In this document: in pieces, positions 16,605-26,058 of the stretch
How the letters are laid out: every line of letters begins with the position of its first letter
Position numbering within the stretch: the stretch's first letter is position 1
Source: CAWCLK01 sp963796225
Lineage (GTDB): Bacteria > Actinomycetota > Nitriliruptoria > Nitriliruptorales > Nitriliruptoraceae
NCBI GenBank assembly: GCA_963796225.1
Contig: CAWCLK010000020.1
Span: 1-64,000, forward strand
Direction: 5' to 3'
Length of the DNA: 64,000 bases
The notes under the pieces: generated by a model
Seen by the model: the letters and a program-made list of their open reading frames with translations, nothing else
Told to the model about the DNA's origin: nothing
Databases searched by the model: none
Made by a program: the position numbers and the translations under genes

Positions 16605-17138
16605 TCAGGCCGGGGGGACGTCGAGGTCGGCCAGCTTGGCCCACCGCGGGTCGGGGTCCTCGTCGGGGCGGTGGCCGCAGTCGAGCTCGTTGCGATCGGC
16701 ACCGCAGACCGGGCACAGGCCCTGGCAGTCGTCGCGGCACAGCACGCGGACGGGGACCTCCATCACGACCGTGTCCCGCAGCAGCGGGGCGAGGTCGAGG
16801 TGGGCGAGGTCGTCGTCGATGCGGTAGCCGTCCTCGTCGTCGTCCTCCTCGACCCGGCGCGGGTCGGTGAACATCTCGGCGACGGGGATCGTGTGCTCGA
16901 GCCGCTGCGGCTTCAGGCACCGTGCGCACGGGACCTCGAGGTCGACGTCGACGGTGCCGCGCACCAGGATGCCCTCGACCACGGAGTCGAGCTCGAGCTC
17001 GAGGTGCAGCGGGGCGACCACGGTGTTCTCGGCCGGGCCCCACTCGTCGTGCTCGTCGACGTCGTCGGGCAGCACGTCCTCGACCACCGTCCGGGTGGCA
17101 CCGGGGTGGCCGACGAGGTCGGTGACAGGAACGCGCAC
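16605..17138 (-). CDS. YceD/DUF177 family protein
   Basis: 177-aa protein of the family needed for 23S rRNA accumulation and found before rpmF in most bacteria. The middle has CARCLKP, followed by an Asp/Glu-rich stretch, and the C-terminal part has CRDDCQGLCPVCGADRNELDC, a Cys cluster typical of the Gram-positive form. The GTG at 17138 with an AGGTGA site upstream gives the sensible N-terminus MRVPVTDLVGHPG; an extension to 17201 is Arg/Cys-rich and unlike the family. A TAGCCT hexamer lies about 95 nt upstream. Confidence 0.9.
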   Translation of the reverse strand: MRVPVTDLVGHPGATRTVVEDVLPDDVDEHDEWGPAENTVVAPLHLELELDSVVEGILVRGTVDVDLEVPCARCLKPQRLEHTIPVAEMFTDPRRVEEDDDEDGYRIDDDLAHLDLAPLLRDTVVMEVPVRVLCRDDCQGLCPVCGADRNELDCGHRPDEDPDPRWAKLADLDVPPA

Positions 17139-17196
17139 GGCAGGATCACCTGGAGGACGGGTGCAGCAGCGAGGTCGATGGCGGGCGCACACACGA

Positions 17197-17217
17197 GCCA
17201 CCGACGACGTCGGTGGC
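17197..17217 (-). terminator. 9-bp hairpin between sepIVA and DUF177
   Basis: 17197-17205 and 17209-17217 are perfect reverse complements around a 3-nt loop, located between the sepIVA stop and the DUF177 start. It may attenuate read-through inside the cluster. Confidence 0.5.
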
Positions 17218-17270
17218 AGGGGTGCGAGCGCACAGGCTATCAGGGGTGTGCGAACCGCACGACCCCCTGA

Positions 17271-17828
17271 TCAGATCTCGTCGTCCTCGGCGGCGAGGTC
17301 CTGGGCGAGCTGGTCGGCGTCGAGGCGGCCCCGCAGCTTCTCGCGGCCGCGCTCGACCGAGCCGAGGACCTTCTGGAGCACGACCTCGAAGTTGGCGAGC
17401 TTCGCGTCGACGTAGTCCTCGGCCTCGAGCCGGATCTGGCGGGCGCGTTCGCGCGCGTCCTCGACGATGCGTTCGGCCTCGCGGTTGGCGGCGTGCACGA
17501 CCTCGGTCTTGGCGATCAGGCGGGAGCGTTCGGCCCGGGCCTCCTCGATCACCCGCTGGCCCTCGCCGCGAGCGGCCTCGAGCACGTCGTCACGTTCCTT
17601 GACCACCCACCGGGCCTGGCGCAGCTCCTCGGGCACGGACGCCTGGATGTCCGCGACGAGCCCGTCGATCTCGGCCTTGTTGAGCATCACCGACGACGAC
17701 AGCGGGACCGCCTTGGCCTCGGCCACCAGCTGGGCGAGGTGGTCGAGCTTGCTCTGCAGGTCGACCCCGGCCGCGCGCTGCTGGGAGGCGTGGACGTCGA
17801 GGACGTCCGGCGGCTCGTGTTCGGACAT
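17271..17828 (-). CDS. sepIVA: DivIVA-domain septation protein (SepIVA-type)
   Basis: 185 aa, mostly helical. After a short acidic N-terminus there is an unbroken coiled coil (about residues 20-165) with AEIDGLVADIQASVPEEL and the ATP-synthase-b-like run REAERIVEDARERARQIR. The position between coaD and DUF177/rpmF is that of mycobacterial Rv2927c (SepIVA), a DivIVA-domain protein needed for septum formation and cell-envelope growth. The name rests on position and coiled-coil layout; an ATP-synthase-b-like or generic DivIVA label would describe the same protein. A TAGGCT hexamer lies 51 nt upstream. Confidence 0.8.
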   Translation of the reverse strand: MSEHEPPDVLDVHASQQRAAGVDLQSKLDHLAQLVAEAKAVPLSSSVMLNKAEIDGLVADIQASVPEELRQARWVVKERDDVLEAARGEGQRVIEEARAERSRLIAKTEVVHAANREAERIVEDARERARQIRLEAEDYVDAKLANFEVVLQKVLGSVERGREKLRGRLDADQLAQDLAAEDDEI

Positions 17829-17879
17829 TCGTGGGGTCCTTCGCGGTGGGAGGTGCGCGAGTGGGGGTACCGACGGCGA

Positions 17880-17885
17880 GCCTAC
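17880..17885 (-). promoter_or_regulatory. Candidate -10 hexamer TAGGCT for sepIVA
   Basis: TAGGCT on the minus strand, 51 nt before the sepIVA start, between coaD and sepIVA. Confidence 0.4.
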
Positions 17886-17922
17886 CCCCGTCCCCCTTCC
17901 GGTCCCTGCCCCGCGAGCACGG

Positions 17923-18408
17923 TCACCCGGCCTGCGACAGCCGGGCGTGGATGGCGTCCTCGACCAGTGGCGGGACCGTGCCGGCGATGCGGCCGCCGAG
18001 CCGGGCGACCTCCTTGACCAGCGAGGAGGACAGGTAGGACCACTCGGGGCTGGTGGCCGTGAACACCGTCTCGACGTCGCCGATGCGCTGGTTCATGTGG
18101 GCCATCTGCAGCTCGTACTCGAAGTCCGACACCGCCCGCAGGCCCTTGCAGATCAGGTCGACGTCGTGCTCGTGGCAGAAGTCGACCAGCAGGCCCTGGA
18201 AGCTGTCGACCTCGACGTTGTCGAGGTGGGACGTGGTGCGCCGGATCAGGTCGATCCGCTGCTCGATGGTGAAGAACCCCTCCTTGGAGGGGTTGACCAG
18301 CACGGCGACCACCACCCGGTCGAAGCGGGTGGCGACCCGCTCGACGACGTCGAGGTGGCCGTTGTGGATGGGGTCGAAGGAGCCGGGGCAGACCACCGAG
18401 ACGCTCAC
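17923..18408 (-). CDS. coaD: Phosphopantetheine adenylyltransferase
   Basis: 161-aa enzyme that joins ATP and 4'-phosphopantetheine to dephospho-CoA in coenzyme A synthesis. Nucleotidyltransferase motif PGSFDPIHNGH (8-18) near the N-terminus and SYLSSSLVKEVA (the ISSTxxR-type motif) in the C-terminal part. The GTG start at 18408 is 7 nt after the rsmD stop, and the length is the family norm. It is co-directional with rsmD, a very common pair. Confidence 0.96.
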   Translation of the reverse strand: MSVSVVCPGSFDPIHNGHLDVVERVATRFDRVVVAVLVNPSKEGFFTIEQRIDLIRRTTSHLDNVEVDSFQGLLVDFCHEHDVDLICKGLRAVSDFEYELQMAHMNQRIGDVETVFTATSPEWSYLSSSLVKEVARLGGRIAGTVPPLVEDAIHARLSQAG

Positions 18409-18415
18409 GTGGCAC

Positions 18416-19003
18416 TCACTCTGACGCCCCCGTGGGGGGCTGGTCCTCGTCGGGGCGGGCCGGCGCGGGCGCGGCCTCGTGGATGGTCGTGTCACCGTAG
18501 CGACGGGTGCGTCCCGGCAGCAGGGTGTCGGGCCACGGCGGGGCGCCGGCCCGGGTGGCCTGCTCGAGGCGCACGGTCGCGTCGGGTGCGCACCGGGGCG
18601 CGACCCGCTCGAGCACCGCGGCCAGGACGTCCCGGTCCAGCGCGTAGGGCGGGTCGAGCAGCACCACGTCGAAGGTCCCCGTGACGCGGTCCAGCGCCCC
18701 GGGCAGGTCCCCGGCGACCACCTCGGCACGCTCGGCCACGTCCGCGATCGCGAGGTTGCGGTCGATGGCGGCCAGGGCGGGGCGGGCCCGTTCCACGAGC
18801 ACCGCGTGGTCGGCGCCCCGCGACAGCGCCTCGACGGCCAGCGCCCCGGACCCGGCGAACAGGTCCAGCACGCGGGCGCCGGGCAGGCGGGGCTGGAGAC
18901 TGGAGAACAGGGCCTCGCGCACGCGGTCGGCGGTCGGCCGGGTCCGGTCACCCTTCGGCGTGACCAGGCGACGTCCGCCGGCAGTGCCCGCGATGACGCG
19001 CAC
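18416..19003 (-). CDS. rsmD: 16S rRNA (guanine966-N2)-methyltransferase RsmD
   Basis: 195 aa. SAM-binding motif VLDLFAGSGALAVEAL (about 45-60) and catalytic LLDPPYALD (about 114-122) of N2-guanine methyltransferases. The N-terminus MRVIAGTAGGRRLVTPKG is characteristic of RsmD. It has a Pro/Asp-rich tail. Upstream on the same strand the expected neighbour would be recG, which here lies almost 9 kb further on after an inserted block. Confidence 0.95.
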   Translation of the reverse strand: MRVIAGTAGGRRLVTPKGDRTRPTADRVREALFSSLQPRLPGARVLDLFAGSGALAVEALSRGADHAVLVERARPALAAIDRNLAIADVAERAEVVAGDLPGALDRVTGTFDVVLLDPPYALDRDVLAAVLERVAPRCAPDATVRLEQATRAGAPPWPDTLLPGRTRRYGDTTIHEAAPAPARPDEDQPPTGASE

Positions 19004-19166
19004 GGGTCAGGCCGCCGGTGACAGGCAGGCGCTCACGTCGGGGGCCTCCGGGTCGGGATGCAGGGCGCCCGGACGGTAGTGGGTCCCGCACGCGCCGGGC
19101 CCCCTGGCCGTGGCGCACCGGGGCCGGACGGGATGATGCTGGCACGGTCGACCATCGAGGTGCGCC

Positions 19167-21573
19167 ATGGCCACCACGACCGTTCCCGACGTCCTCGTCC
19201 CCTGCCCGGTCTGCCGCACCCCCTTCCGATGGCCTGCTGCCTCCCGGTGCGTGACCTGCCACGCGGACCTGCTCGGCACGCTCGCCGCCGAGTACTGGCA
19301 GCTCGGTCCGCGACGAGGCGGCCCTGCAGGTCCGCAGGAGCGAGCTGGTGCAGGAGCTGGCCGCCACGGCCGTGCCCGCCGGGGCCATGCCGCCACCGGC
19401 TCCCCTCCCGCGGGGAGGCCGGCGTCCCCGGCTGACGGACCTGCGTGCCCAGACCGTCCTCGGCCTGGCCGGCGCCGCCCTGCTGGCCGTCGCCGCGGTC
19501 GTGTTCGCAGCCGTCACCTGGCAGGACCTCCCCGTCGTGGCGCGTGCGGCGATCCTCGTCGGCGCGACCGGCATGTCGGCCGCCCTGGCCATCGCACTCG
19601 ACCGCCGGGCCCTGCCCCTGACGGCCGGGGCCATGGGGCTGCTCGCCGACGCGCTCGCCGCGACGGTCGTGTGGGCCTCCCACACGTACGGGGCCACCGG
19701 CGACCTGGTCGACGCCGGCGGCGCCGCGCTGGCGGCCCTCGGCGCCACGGTCGTCGCCCTCGGCCAGCAACGCAGCCGGTGTCCGATGGCAGCCCACGGC
19801 TGCCACGGTGGGCTGGCTGGGCACCGTCGCCCTGGGCGCCCTCGCGATCGTCGACGTGACCCCGACGACGGCGCTGCCCCTCGTGGCCCTCGGCGCCACC
19901 GTGCTGGCGGCCGCCCCGTCGTGGAGGCTCGCTGCCGCGTCCGGGCGGCGTCGGTCGCTCGTCGCGGCCGGGGGCGTCGGGCTGGCCGCCACGTCGACCA
20001 GCGCGGCGATCGTCCTGGCCGGCACCGACGGGGTGGCCGTGGTCCTGCCCGTGCTCGCCGGCCTGGTCGCCGCCGCGGCCTGGTGGCGGGTCACCGGGCC
20101 GATCGTCGGGATCGCGGCCGCCACCGGCGGCCTGACCGCACTGGCCGTCGGCGGGGTGGCCACCTTCGACCTGGCCATCGAGCCCGCCATGGCGATGGTC
20201 GCGGGGGTCGGGCTCGTCGTGGCCGGCCTCGGTCGCCTCGTTCCCGCCGACCGTCGCGCGGTCCTGGCCGGATCACTGCCGGCCTCGTTGCCTGCCGCGG
20301 CGGCCATGCTGGCGATCAGCATCGTCGCCGCGGTCGGGTGGTTCGAGCAGACCTCGAGCCCCTGGCGCCCGTCCGGTCTCGCCGTCGCCGACGCCGACCC
20401 GTGGCTGGCGGGCCTGGCGCTGGCCGCGACCGGCATGCTCGTCCTGGTGGGCGGCGTGCTCGCGCCCCGGCAGTGGCGCAACGTCGACCGGAGCCGTGGC
20501 GCTCGCGGGTGCGTCCACCGCGACCTGGTGGTCGGGAGGGTCCCCCCTGCTGCTGGTCCTGCTCGCGACGGTCGGGGCGCTGGTCGGGTTCACGCGGCTC
20601 GGTGAGACCAGTGGACGGGCGGTGCTCGTCGTCTGGAGCATCGTCGCGGTCGGGTGGTCCCTGGCGTCTCCTCCCTGGCGGTGACGACGGCCGGCGCGGT
20701 GGCCTGCTGGCCCTGCTCGCCGTGCTCGCACCGGTCGGGCGACACCCGGAGCAGGCAGCGGTCGCCGTCGCCGCCGGTGCGCTGGCCGCGGCAGCCGCCG
20801 TCATCGCCGTCGTGGGCCCCGCGGACGCGCACGACGTCGCGGGCACGGTGGCCGTGGCGGCGGCGGTGGTGGTGGCCGTCGCGGGGCCGTGGCTGGACCT
20901 GCACGCCCGCACCACGGCCGTCGCCGTCCCGGTGGCGGCGACGGTCGCCATCGCCGCGACGGCGCCGGCCGGCCTCGTGCCCACCGCCGTGACCAGCGCG
21001 GTGCTGGCCGTCGGCGGCGCCGTGCTCGCATTGGTGTGGCGGGGCGACCGGATCGCGAGTCGGCTGCATGGCCTGACCGCCCTGACCGCCACCACGGCCA
21101 CGGTGTGGCTGCTCCTGCGCGACGCCGCGGTGACCACGCCGGAGGCCTACACGGCGGTGCCGGCGGTGCTCGCCCTCGGGACCGGCATCCTGTGGATGGT
21201 GCGCGACCCGCAGGTCCGTTCGCGGCACGCCCTCCACCCGGGGCTCGTGCTCGGCGTGGCGCCGACCCTGCTGCTCCTCGCCAGCGATCCCCAGGACACG
21301 GTGCGGGCGCTGACCGTGGCCGCGATCGCCGCGGTCGCCCTCCTCGTCGGGGTCGGGCAGCGGGTCGAGGCGCCCGTCTGGCACGGGGTCGCGGCCACGC
21401 TCGTGGTCGTGGGGACCCAGCTGGCCGTGGTGGTGGACCACGTCCCGCGGTGGGTGGTCTTCGCCGTCCTCGGGGCGCTGCTCGTGACGGCCTCCGCGAC
21501 CTTCGAGCGCCAGCGCCGGCTGGCGGGGCGGCTGCGTGCCCGACTCGGGGAGGTCGCGACGACCTACCGGTGA
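19167..21573 (+). pseudogene. SCO7613-type multi-pass membrane protein, several frameshifts
   Basis: A zinc-ribbon start, CPVCRTPFRWPAASRCVTC, followed by many Ala/Val/Leu membrane helices, as in the large actinobacterial membrane proteins named after SCO7613. The frame changes near 19,310, 19,776, 20,490 and at least once more near 20,670-20,700; each segment continues the same kind of helix-rich protein. The last segment ends RLRARLGEVATTYR at 21573. If the breaks were repaired the product would be about 800 aa. Either the gene is decayed or the assembly has indels; other frameshifted conserved genes nearby make the second idea serious. Function unknown. Confidence 0.7.
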
Positions 21574-23659
21574 GCGGCGGCAGGACACCGACCTGGTCGA
21601 GCACGAACGCGGCGAACAGGGCCCGTTCGCGCCAGGCGTCGTAGCGACCCGATGGGCCGCCGTGCCCGGCGCCGAGCTCGGTCTTCAGCAGGATCGGGCG
21701 GTCCCCGGTGTCGTGGTCGCGCAGGTGGGCGACCCACTTGGCCGGCTCCCAGTACCCGACGCGCGGGTCGTTGAGCCCGGCGGTGACGAGGATCGCCGGG
21801 TGGGCGGCGTCGCGGACGTTGTCCACCGGCGAGTAGGAGCGGATCGTCGCGGCGACCTCGGGCAGGTTCGGGTCGCCCCACTCCTCGTACTCGGGCACGG
21901 TCAGCGGCAGGGTCGCGTCCGACATGGTCGACAGGACGTCGACGAAGGGCACCGCCGCCACGGCGGCGCGGCACAGGTCGGGACGCAGGTTGAGCACCGC
22001 CCCGACCAGCAGGCCGCCGGCGGACCCACCGAAGATCGCGAGGCGGTCGCGGGCGCACACGCCGGTGTCGACCAGGTGGTCCGCACACGCGACGAAGTCG
22101 GTGAAGGTCGTGGCCTTGTGCTCGAGCCGGCCCTGCTCGTACCACGCGCGGCCGAGCTCGCCGCCACCCCGCACGTGCGCGATGGCGTACACGACGCCCC
22201 GGTCCAGCAGGCTCAGCCGCCACGGGGAGAACTCGGGGTCGCTGGAGATCTCGTAGGCCCCGTAGCCGTACAGGAAGCCGGCGGCGGTCCCGTCGGTGGG
22301 CGTGTCCACGTGGCGGACCAGCGAGATCGGTACCCGGGTGCCGTCGTCGGCCGTGGCCCAGACCCGTTCGCTGACGTACCGGGCGGGGTCGTAGCCGGGG
22401 ACCTCCTGCTGCTTGCGCAGGGTCCGCTCGCCCGTGGCCAGGTCGACGTCGAGGACGGTGGCGGGGACCGTCAGGCTGGTCGTCACCACGCGCACGAGCG
22501 AGGTCGTGTCGTCGGTGACCGCCCCGAGGGTGGTGATGGCGGTGGGGTCGTCGAGGTCGAGCACCTCCCCCGCGCCCGTGTCGGGGTCCAGCACGCGCAG
22601 CCGGACGGCCGCGTCGGCCCGTTCGGTCAGCACGAGGTGGTCCGCGAAGGCGTCCACGTCCTCGAGCCGGACGCCGGGCCGGTGGTCGACGAGCGGCTGC
22701 CAGTCCTCGGGACGGTCGACCGGGGCGGCCGCGAGAGCTGGAAGTCCACGGCCCCGTCGACGTTGGTCAGGACCAGCAGGCGGTCCCGGGCCCGGTCGTG
22801 CTCGACGTGGTACTCGACGCCGGGGCGGCGCGGGGCGACGACGCGCGGCGTGGCGGCCGGGTCGCGCGCGTCGAGCAGGTGCACCTCGGAGGTCTGCTTG
22901 GAGGCCACGCTGATCAGCACGAAGTCCCGGGAGCGGGTCGTGCCGATGCCGAGCCAGAACCGCTCGTCCGACTCGTCGAAGACCAGCTCGTCGTGCCCGG
23001 GGCCGCCCGGCCCGCCCAGGCGGTGACGCCAGACGCGGTGCGGACGCCAGGCGTCGTCGGGCGTGGTGTAGAGGACGTGGGAGCCGTCACGGGTCCACGC
23101 CAGTCCGTAGGCGGCCCGGTCCGTGATCTGCTCGAGCACCTCGCCCGTGGCGAGGTCCCGGACCTCGAGCACGTACTCCTCGTTCCCGTCGGTGTCGACC
23201 AGGGTGGCGATGCGGTCGTGGTCGGGGGCGACGGCGATGCCGCCGACCGCGAGGTAGTCGTGGCCCTCGGCGAGCGCGTTCTCGTCGAGGACGACCTGTT
23301 CGTCGTCGGGGGGCGTGACCGGATCGAGCGGGGCGTGGGCGTTCGCGGCGGGGCGGCGGCAGTGGATCGCGTAGTCGCGCCCCTCCACCGTGCGGTGGTA
23401 GTAGGCCCAGGGGCCGTCGACCACCGGGACCGACACGTCGGTCTCGACCACGCGGCCGCGGATCTCCTGGAAGACGCATCTCGCGCAGGTCGTCGAGGTG
23501 GGCCAGGGTCGCGTCGACGTGGGCGTTGTTGGCCTCGAGGTGGGCCCGGACCTCGGGGTCGTCGCGGTCCCGCAGCCAGGCGTAGGGGTCCTCGTAGGGC
23601 CCGTCGGCGCGTTCGACGGTCCGGGGACGTCGCGGGGCGCGGGGGGCGGTGCTGCTCAC
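21564..23659 (-). pseudogene. ptrB: Oligopeptidase B / prolyl oligopeptidase S9A, frameshifted
   Basis: Serine peptidase of the S9A family that cleaves short peptides. N-terminal part (MSSTAPRAPRRPRTVERADG ... YAWLRDRDDPEV) reads from 23659 to about 23470; the propeller part (TDVSVPVVDGPWAYYHR onward) is in a second frame to about 22735; the C-terminal hydrolase domain is in a third. Catalytic elements are intact: nucleophile loop IFGGSAGGLLVGA, Asp in TAGLNDPRVGYWEP and His in GAGHGGPSGRYDAWRE. The C-terminal frame as read runs on past 21564 antisense to the neighbouring gene, so one more small indel near the 3' end is likely. Repaired length would be about 695 aa, normal for the family. Confidence 0.75.
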
Positions 23660-23689
23660 TGGTCGGGGCCTCGTGGACGGGGGGCGGTG

Positions 23690-23695
23690 ACGCTA
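23690..23695 (-). promoter_or_regulatory. Candidate -10 hexamer TAGCGT for ptrB
   Basis: TAGCGT on the minus strand, 30 nt before the ATG at 23659, in the divergent region shared with the VOC gene. Confidence 0.4.
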
Positions 23696-23702
23696 CAGCC
23701 AC

Positions 23703-23708
23703 TACCGT
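23703..23708 (+). promoter_or_regulatory. Candidate -10 hexamer TACCGT for VOC gene
   Basis: TACCGT, 26 nt before the GTG start of the VOC gene. Confidence 0.4.
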
Positions 23709-23734
23709 CGCGGCGACCTCGCGGAAGGCGAACG

Positions 23735-24094
23735 GTGTTCAGCGTCCACCACGTGCAGCTGGCCATCCCCGTGGGGGGCGAGGAGGAGGCACGCCGCTTC
23801 TACGGCGAGGTGCTCGGCCTCGAGGAGGTGCCCAAGCCCACCGCGCTGGCGGCGCGGGGCGGGGCGTGGTTCCGCAACGACAGGCTCGAGCTGCACGTGG
23901 GCATCGACCCGGACTTCCACCCGGCCACCAAGGCCCACCCCGGGTTCCTCGTCGACGACCTCGAGCTCATGGCCTCCCGCCTGCGGGACGCGGGGGTCCA
24001 GATCCGTCCCGACAGCCACTTCCCCGGATACCGACGCTTCTACGTCGAGGACCCGTTCGGCAACCGCATCGAGTTCCTCCAGCCCGAGGGTTAG
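23735..24094 (+). CDS. VOC (glyoxalase/bleomycin-resistance fold) protein
   Basis: 119 aa with the paired beta-alpha-beta modules of the VOC fold: VHHVQLAIPVGGEEEARRFY at the start and RFYVEDPFGNRIEFLQPEG at the end, the typical 'DPdGN.iEf' finish. The metal-type residues His (VHHVQ) and Glu (EFLQ) are present, but the substrate cannot be predicted. GTG start at 23735 with GGAAGG upstream. Its 3' end overlaps the S9 peptidase frame on the other strand. Confidence 0.88.
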   Translation: MFSVHHVQLAIPVGGEEEARRFYGEVLGLEEVPKPTALAARGGAWFRNDRLELHVGIDPDFHPATKAHPGFLVDDLELMASRLRDAGVQIRPDSHFPGYRRFYVEDPFGNRIEFLQPEG

Positions 24095-26027
24095 GACCCG
24101 CCCCCAGCCATCTCGCATGCCAGTCGAGGATGGCCTCGAAGCGTTCGACGCGGTGCCGGGGCTGACCGGAGCGGGACAGCTCGTGGCCCTCGCCGGGGAA
24201 CCGCAGCATCTCGGCGGTGACGCCGGCGCGGCGCAGGGCGACGAAGTACTGCTCGGCCTGCTCGATCGGGCAGCGCCAGTCGTGCTCGCTGTGCAGGACG
24301 AGCGTGGGCGTGGTCACCTGCGGGGCGAGGTGCAGCGGGCTGGCGGCGCGGTGGGCCTCCCAGCCGTCGGGCAGGGTGGTCCCGAGGAACATCTGGTCGA
24401 AGTACGGGCCGATGTCGCTGGTCCCGCCGAAGGACTCCCACGCGAGCAGCCCGCGTTCGACGACGGCGCTGCGGAAGCGGTGGTCGACGCCGATGATCCG
24501 GGCGGTGGCGTAGCCGCCGTACGACCCACCCATGATCCCCACCCGGTCCGGGTCGGCCTGCGGGTACTGCGCCAGGGCGGCATCGACGACGGCGCGCAGG
24601 TCGAGGATGTCGACCGGGTCGGGTGTCGGCCACTGGCCCTGCACGGCGCGGGCCCAGGCGGTGCCGCGCCCCGACGAGCCCCGGGGGTTGGACGCGACGA
24701 CGAGGTACCCGGCGGAGGCGTAGACCTGGAACTCGTCGAAGAAGCCGGCGGTGTACTGCGAGGTCGGCCCGCCGTGGATGTTCAGCAGGACCGGCCACGG
24801 GCCCTCGCCGTCGGGCCGGACCGCCCAGGCGTCGATGGTCGCCCCGTCCCGCTCGACGGCGAAGGGTTCGACGGGGCGCAGGCCACCGTCGCGACGCAGC
24901 GGCGCGTTCACGGCGGTGCACCGCGTGCGCCTGCCACCGCGGACCCGGATCAGCTCCCCGGGGTCGGTCGCCGTCGTGATCACGGCCCACAGGTCGCCAC
25001 CGCTGCCGTCCACACGCAGGTCCGGTGTGGCGGCCAGGCCCGTGACGACGCGCGTGTCGTCCCCCACGAGGTCGTGCCGGGTGCCGTCGTCGGCCAGGCC
25101 GATCACGCGAACGGTGCCGCGGTCCTCGATCCCCAGCAGCCACCCGTCGTCGACCCGCAGCGGCCCGGTGGTCGGCACGCCCGTCATGGGAGAGCGGTCG
25201 AGGTCCGGGAGCAGGTCGACCAGGCCGTCGCCACTGCGTCGCCACAGCCCGGGCACGCCGGGCCAGTCGGCGACGTCGCGCAGGCCGCCGAGCAGCACCT
25301 CCCCGTCCGGGTCGTACCCGACCCAGTCCCACGCCCCGATCGGCTGGAGCGCGGTCACGTCCCCGGTGGCGAGGTCCACCTCGAACGGCTGGTTGCCCCC
25401 GTCGAGGCCGGGGTCGTCGTGGCGGGCCGACAGGAACGCGACGGCACCGCCGTCGGGGCGCCAGACGGGGTCGCTGTCGTGCACGTCACCGTCGGTGAGC
25501 CGTCGCGCGTCGCCGCTGTCGACGTCGACGAGGTGCAGGTTGGTGCGGCGGTCGGCCACGTAGCCCTCGCCGTCCACGCGGTAGGGCAGGCGGGTGATGC
25601 GGCGGGGGCGGCGACTGCGCTCCTCGTCCTCGAGGTCGGCCAGGGCGTCGATCCACTCGCTGGCGGTCACGGCGAGTCGCTCGCCGTCGGGTGCCCACGC
25701 CAGCCCGGTCACCCCGAGCGCGAAGTCCGTGACGATCCGGGCCTCCCCGCCGTCGGCTGGCAGCACGGCGACCTGCGGCTTCGCGTCGTCCTCGGGTTCC
25801 TTGCGCAGGAACGCCAGCTGGGTGCCGTCCGGGGACCACCGGGGCACGGAGTCGTGCGGCCCGTGCGTGAACCGGCGGGCCTGCGTGCCGTCCCACAGCC
25901 ACAGCTCGCTGGCGTTGCGGTCCTCGTCCAGGTCGGGTCGCGACACGGTGACCACGACCCGCCGGCCGTCGGGATGGGCCTGCGGGTCGGACAGGGTCCG
26001 CAGGAGGGACAGGTCGGCTGGCTGCAC
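23967..26027 (-). CDS. S9 family peptidase (acylaminoacyl-peptidase type)
   Basis: 686 aa as read. An N-terminal WD/TolB-like propeller (for example SVPRWSPDGTQLAFLRKEP and DPVWRPDGGAVAFLSAR) is followed by an alpha/beta hydrolase domain: oxyanion HGGP, nucleophile loop GIMGGSYGGYATARI, Asp in LVLHSEHDWRCP and His in FPGEGHELSRSG. Start GTG at 26027, 25 nt after a TAACGT hexamer. The family normally ends soon after AILDW. Here the frame runs on 43 residues antisense to the VOC gene; adding one G to a G5 run near 24,100 would give an end WLGGGS-stop at about 24,091, so a 1-nt deletion is likely. Cleaves N-blocked or short peptides in the cytoplasm. Confidence 0.85.
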   Translation of the reverse strand: MQPADLSLLRTLSDPQAHPDGRRVVVTVSRPDLDEDRNASELWLWDGTQARRFTHGPHDSVPRWSPDGTQLAFLRKEPEDDAKPQVAVLPADGGEARIVTDFALGVTGLAWAPDGERLAVTASEWIDALADLEDEERSRRPRRITRLPYRVDGEGYVADRRTNLHLVDVDSGDARRLTDGDVHDSDPVWRPDGGAVAFLSARHDDPGLDGGNQPFEVDLATGDVTALQPIGAWDWVGYDPDGEVLLGGLRDVADWPGVPGLWRRSGDGLVDLLPDLDRSPMTGVPTTGPLRVDDGWLLGIEDRGTVRVIGLADDGTRHDLVGDDTRVVTGLAATPDLRVDGSGGDLWAVITTATDPGELIRVRGGRRTRCTAVNAPLRRDGGLRPVEPFAVERDGATIDAWAVRPDGEGPWPVLLNIHGGPTSQYTAGFFDEFQVYASAGYLVVASNPRGSSGRGTAWARAVQGQWPTPDPVDILDLRAVVDAALAQYPQADPDRVGIMGGSYGGYATARIIGVDHRFRSAVVERGLLAWESFGGTSDIGPYFDQMFLGTTLPDGWEAHRAASPLHLAPQVTTPTLVLHSEHDWRCPIEQAEQYFVALRRAGVTAEMLRFPGEGHELSRSGQPRHRVERFEAILDWHARWLGAGPNPRAGGTRCGCRTGPRRRSVGIRGSGCRDGSGPPRPAGGRP

Positions 26028-26052
26028 GCGTGGCCTGGGGGCGGGGCCGGCG

Positions 26053-26058
26053 ACGTTA
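26053..26058 (-). promoter_or_regulatory. Candidate -10 hexamer TAACGT for S9 peptidase
   Basis: TAACGT on the minus strand overlapping the stop codon of the upstream PLP enzyme, 25 nt before the GTG at 26027. Confidence 0.35.
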
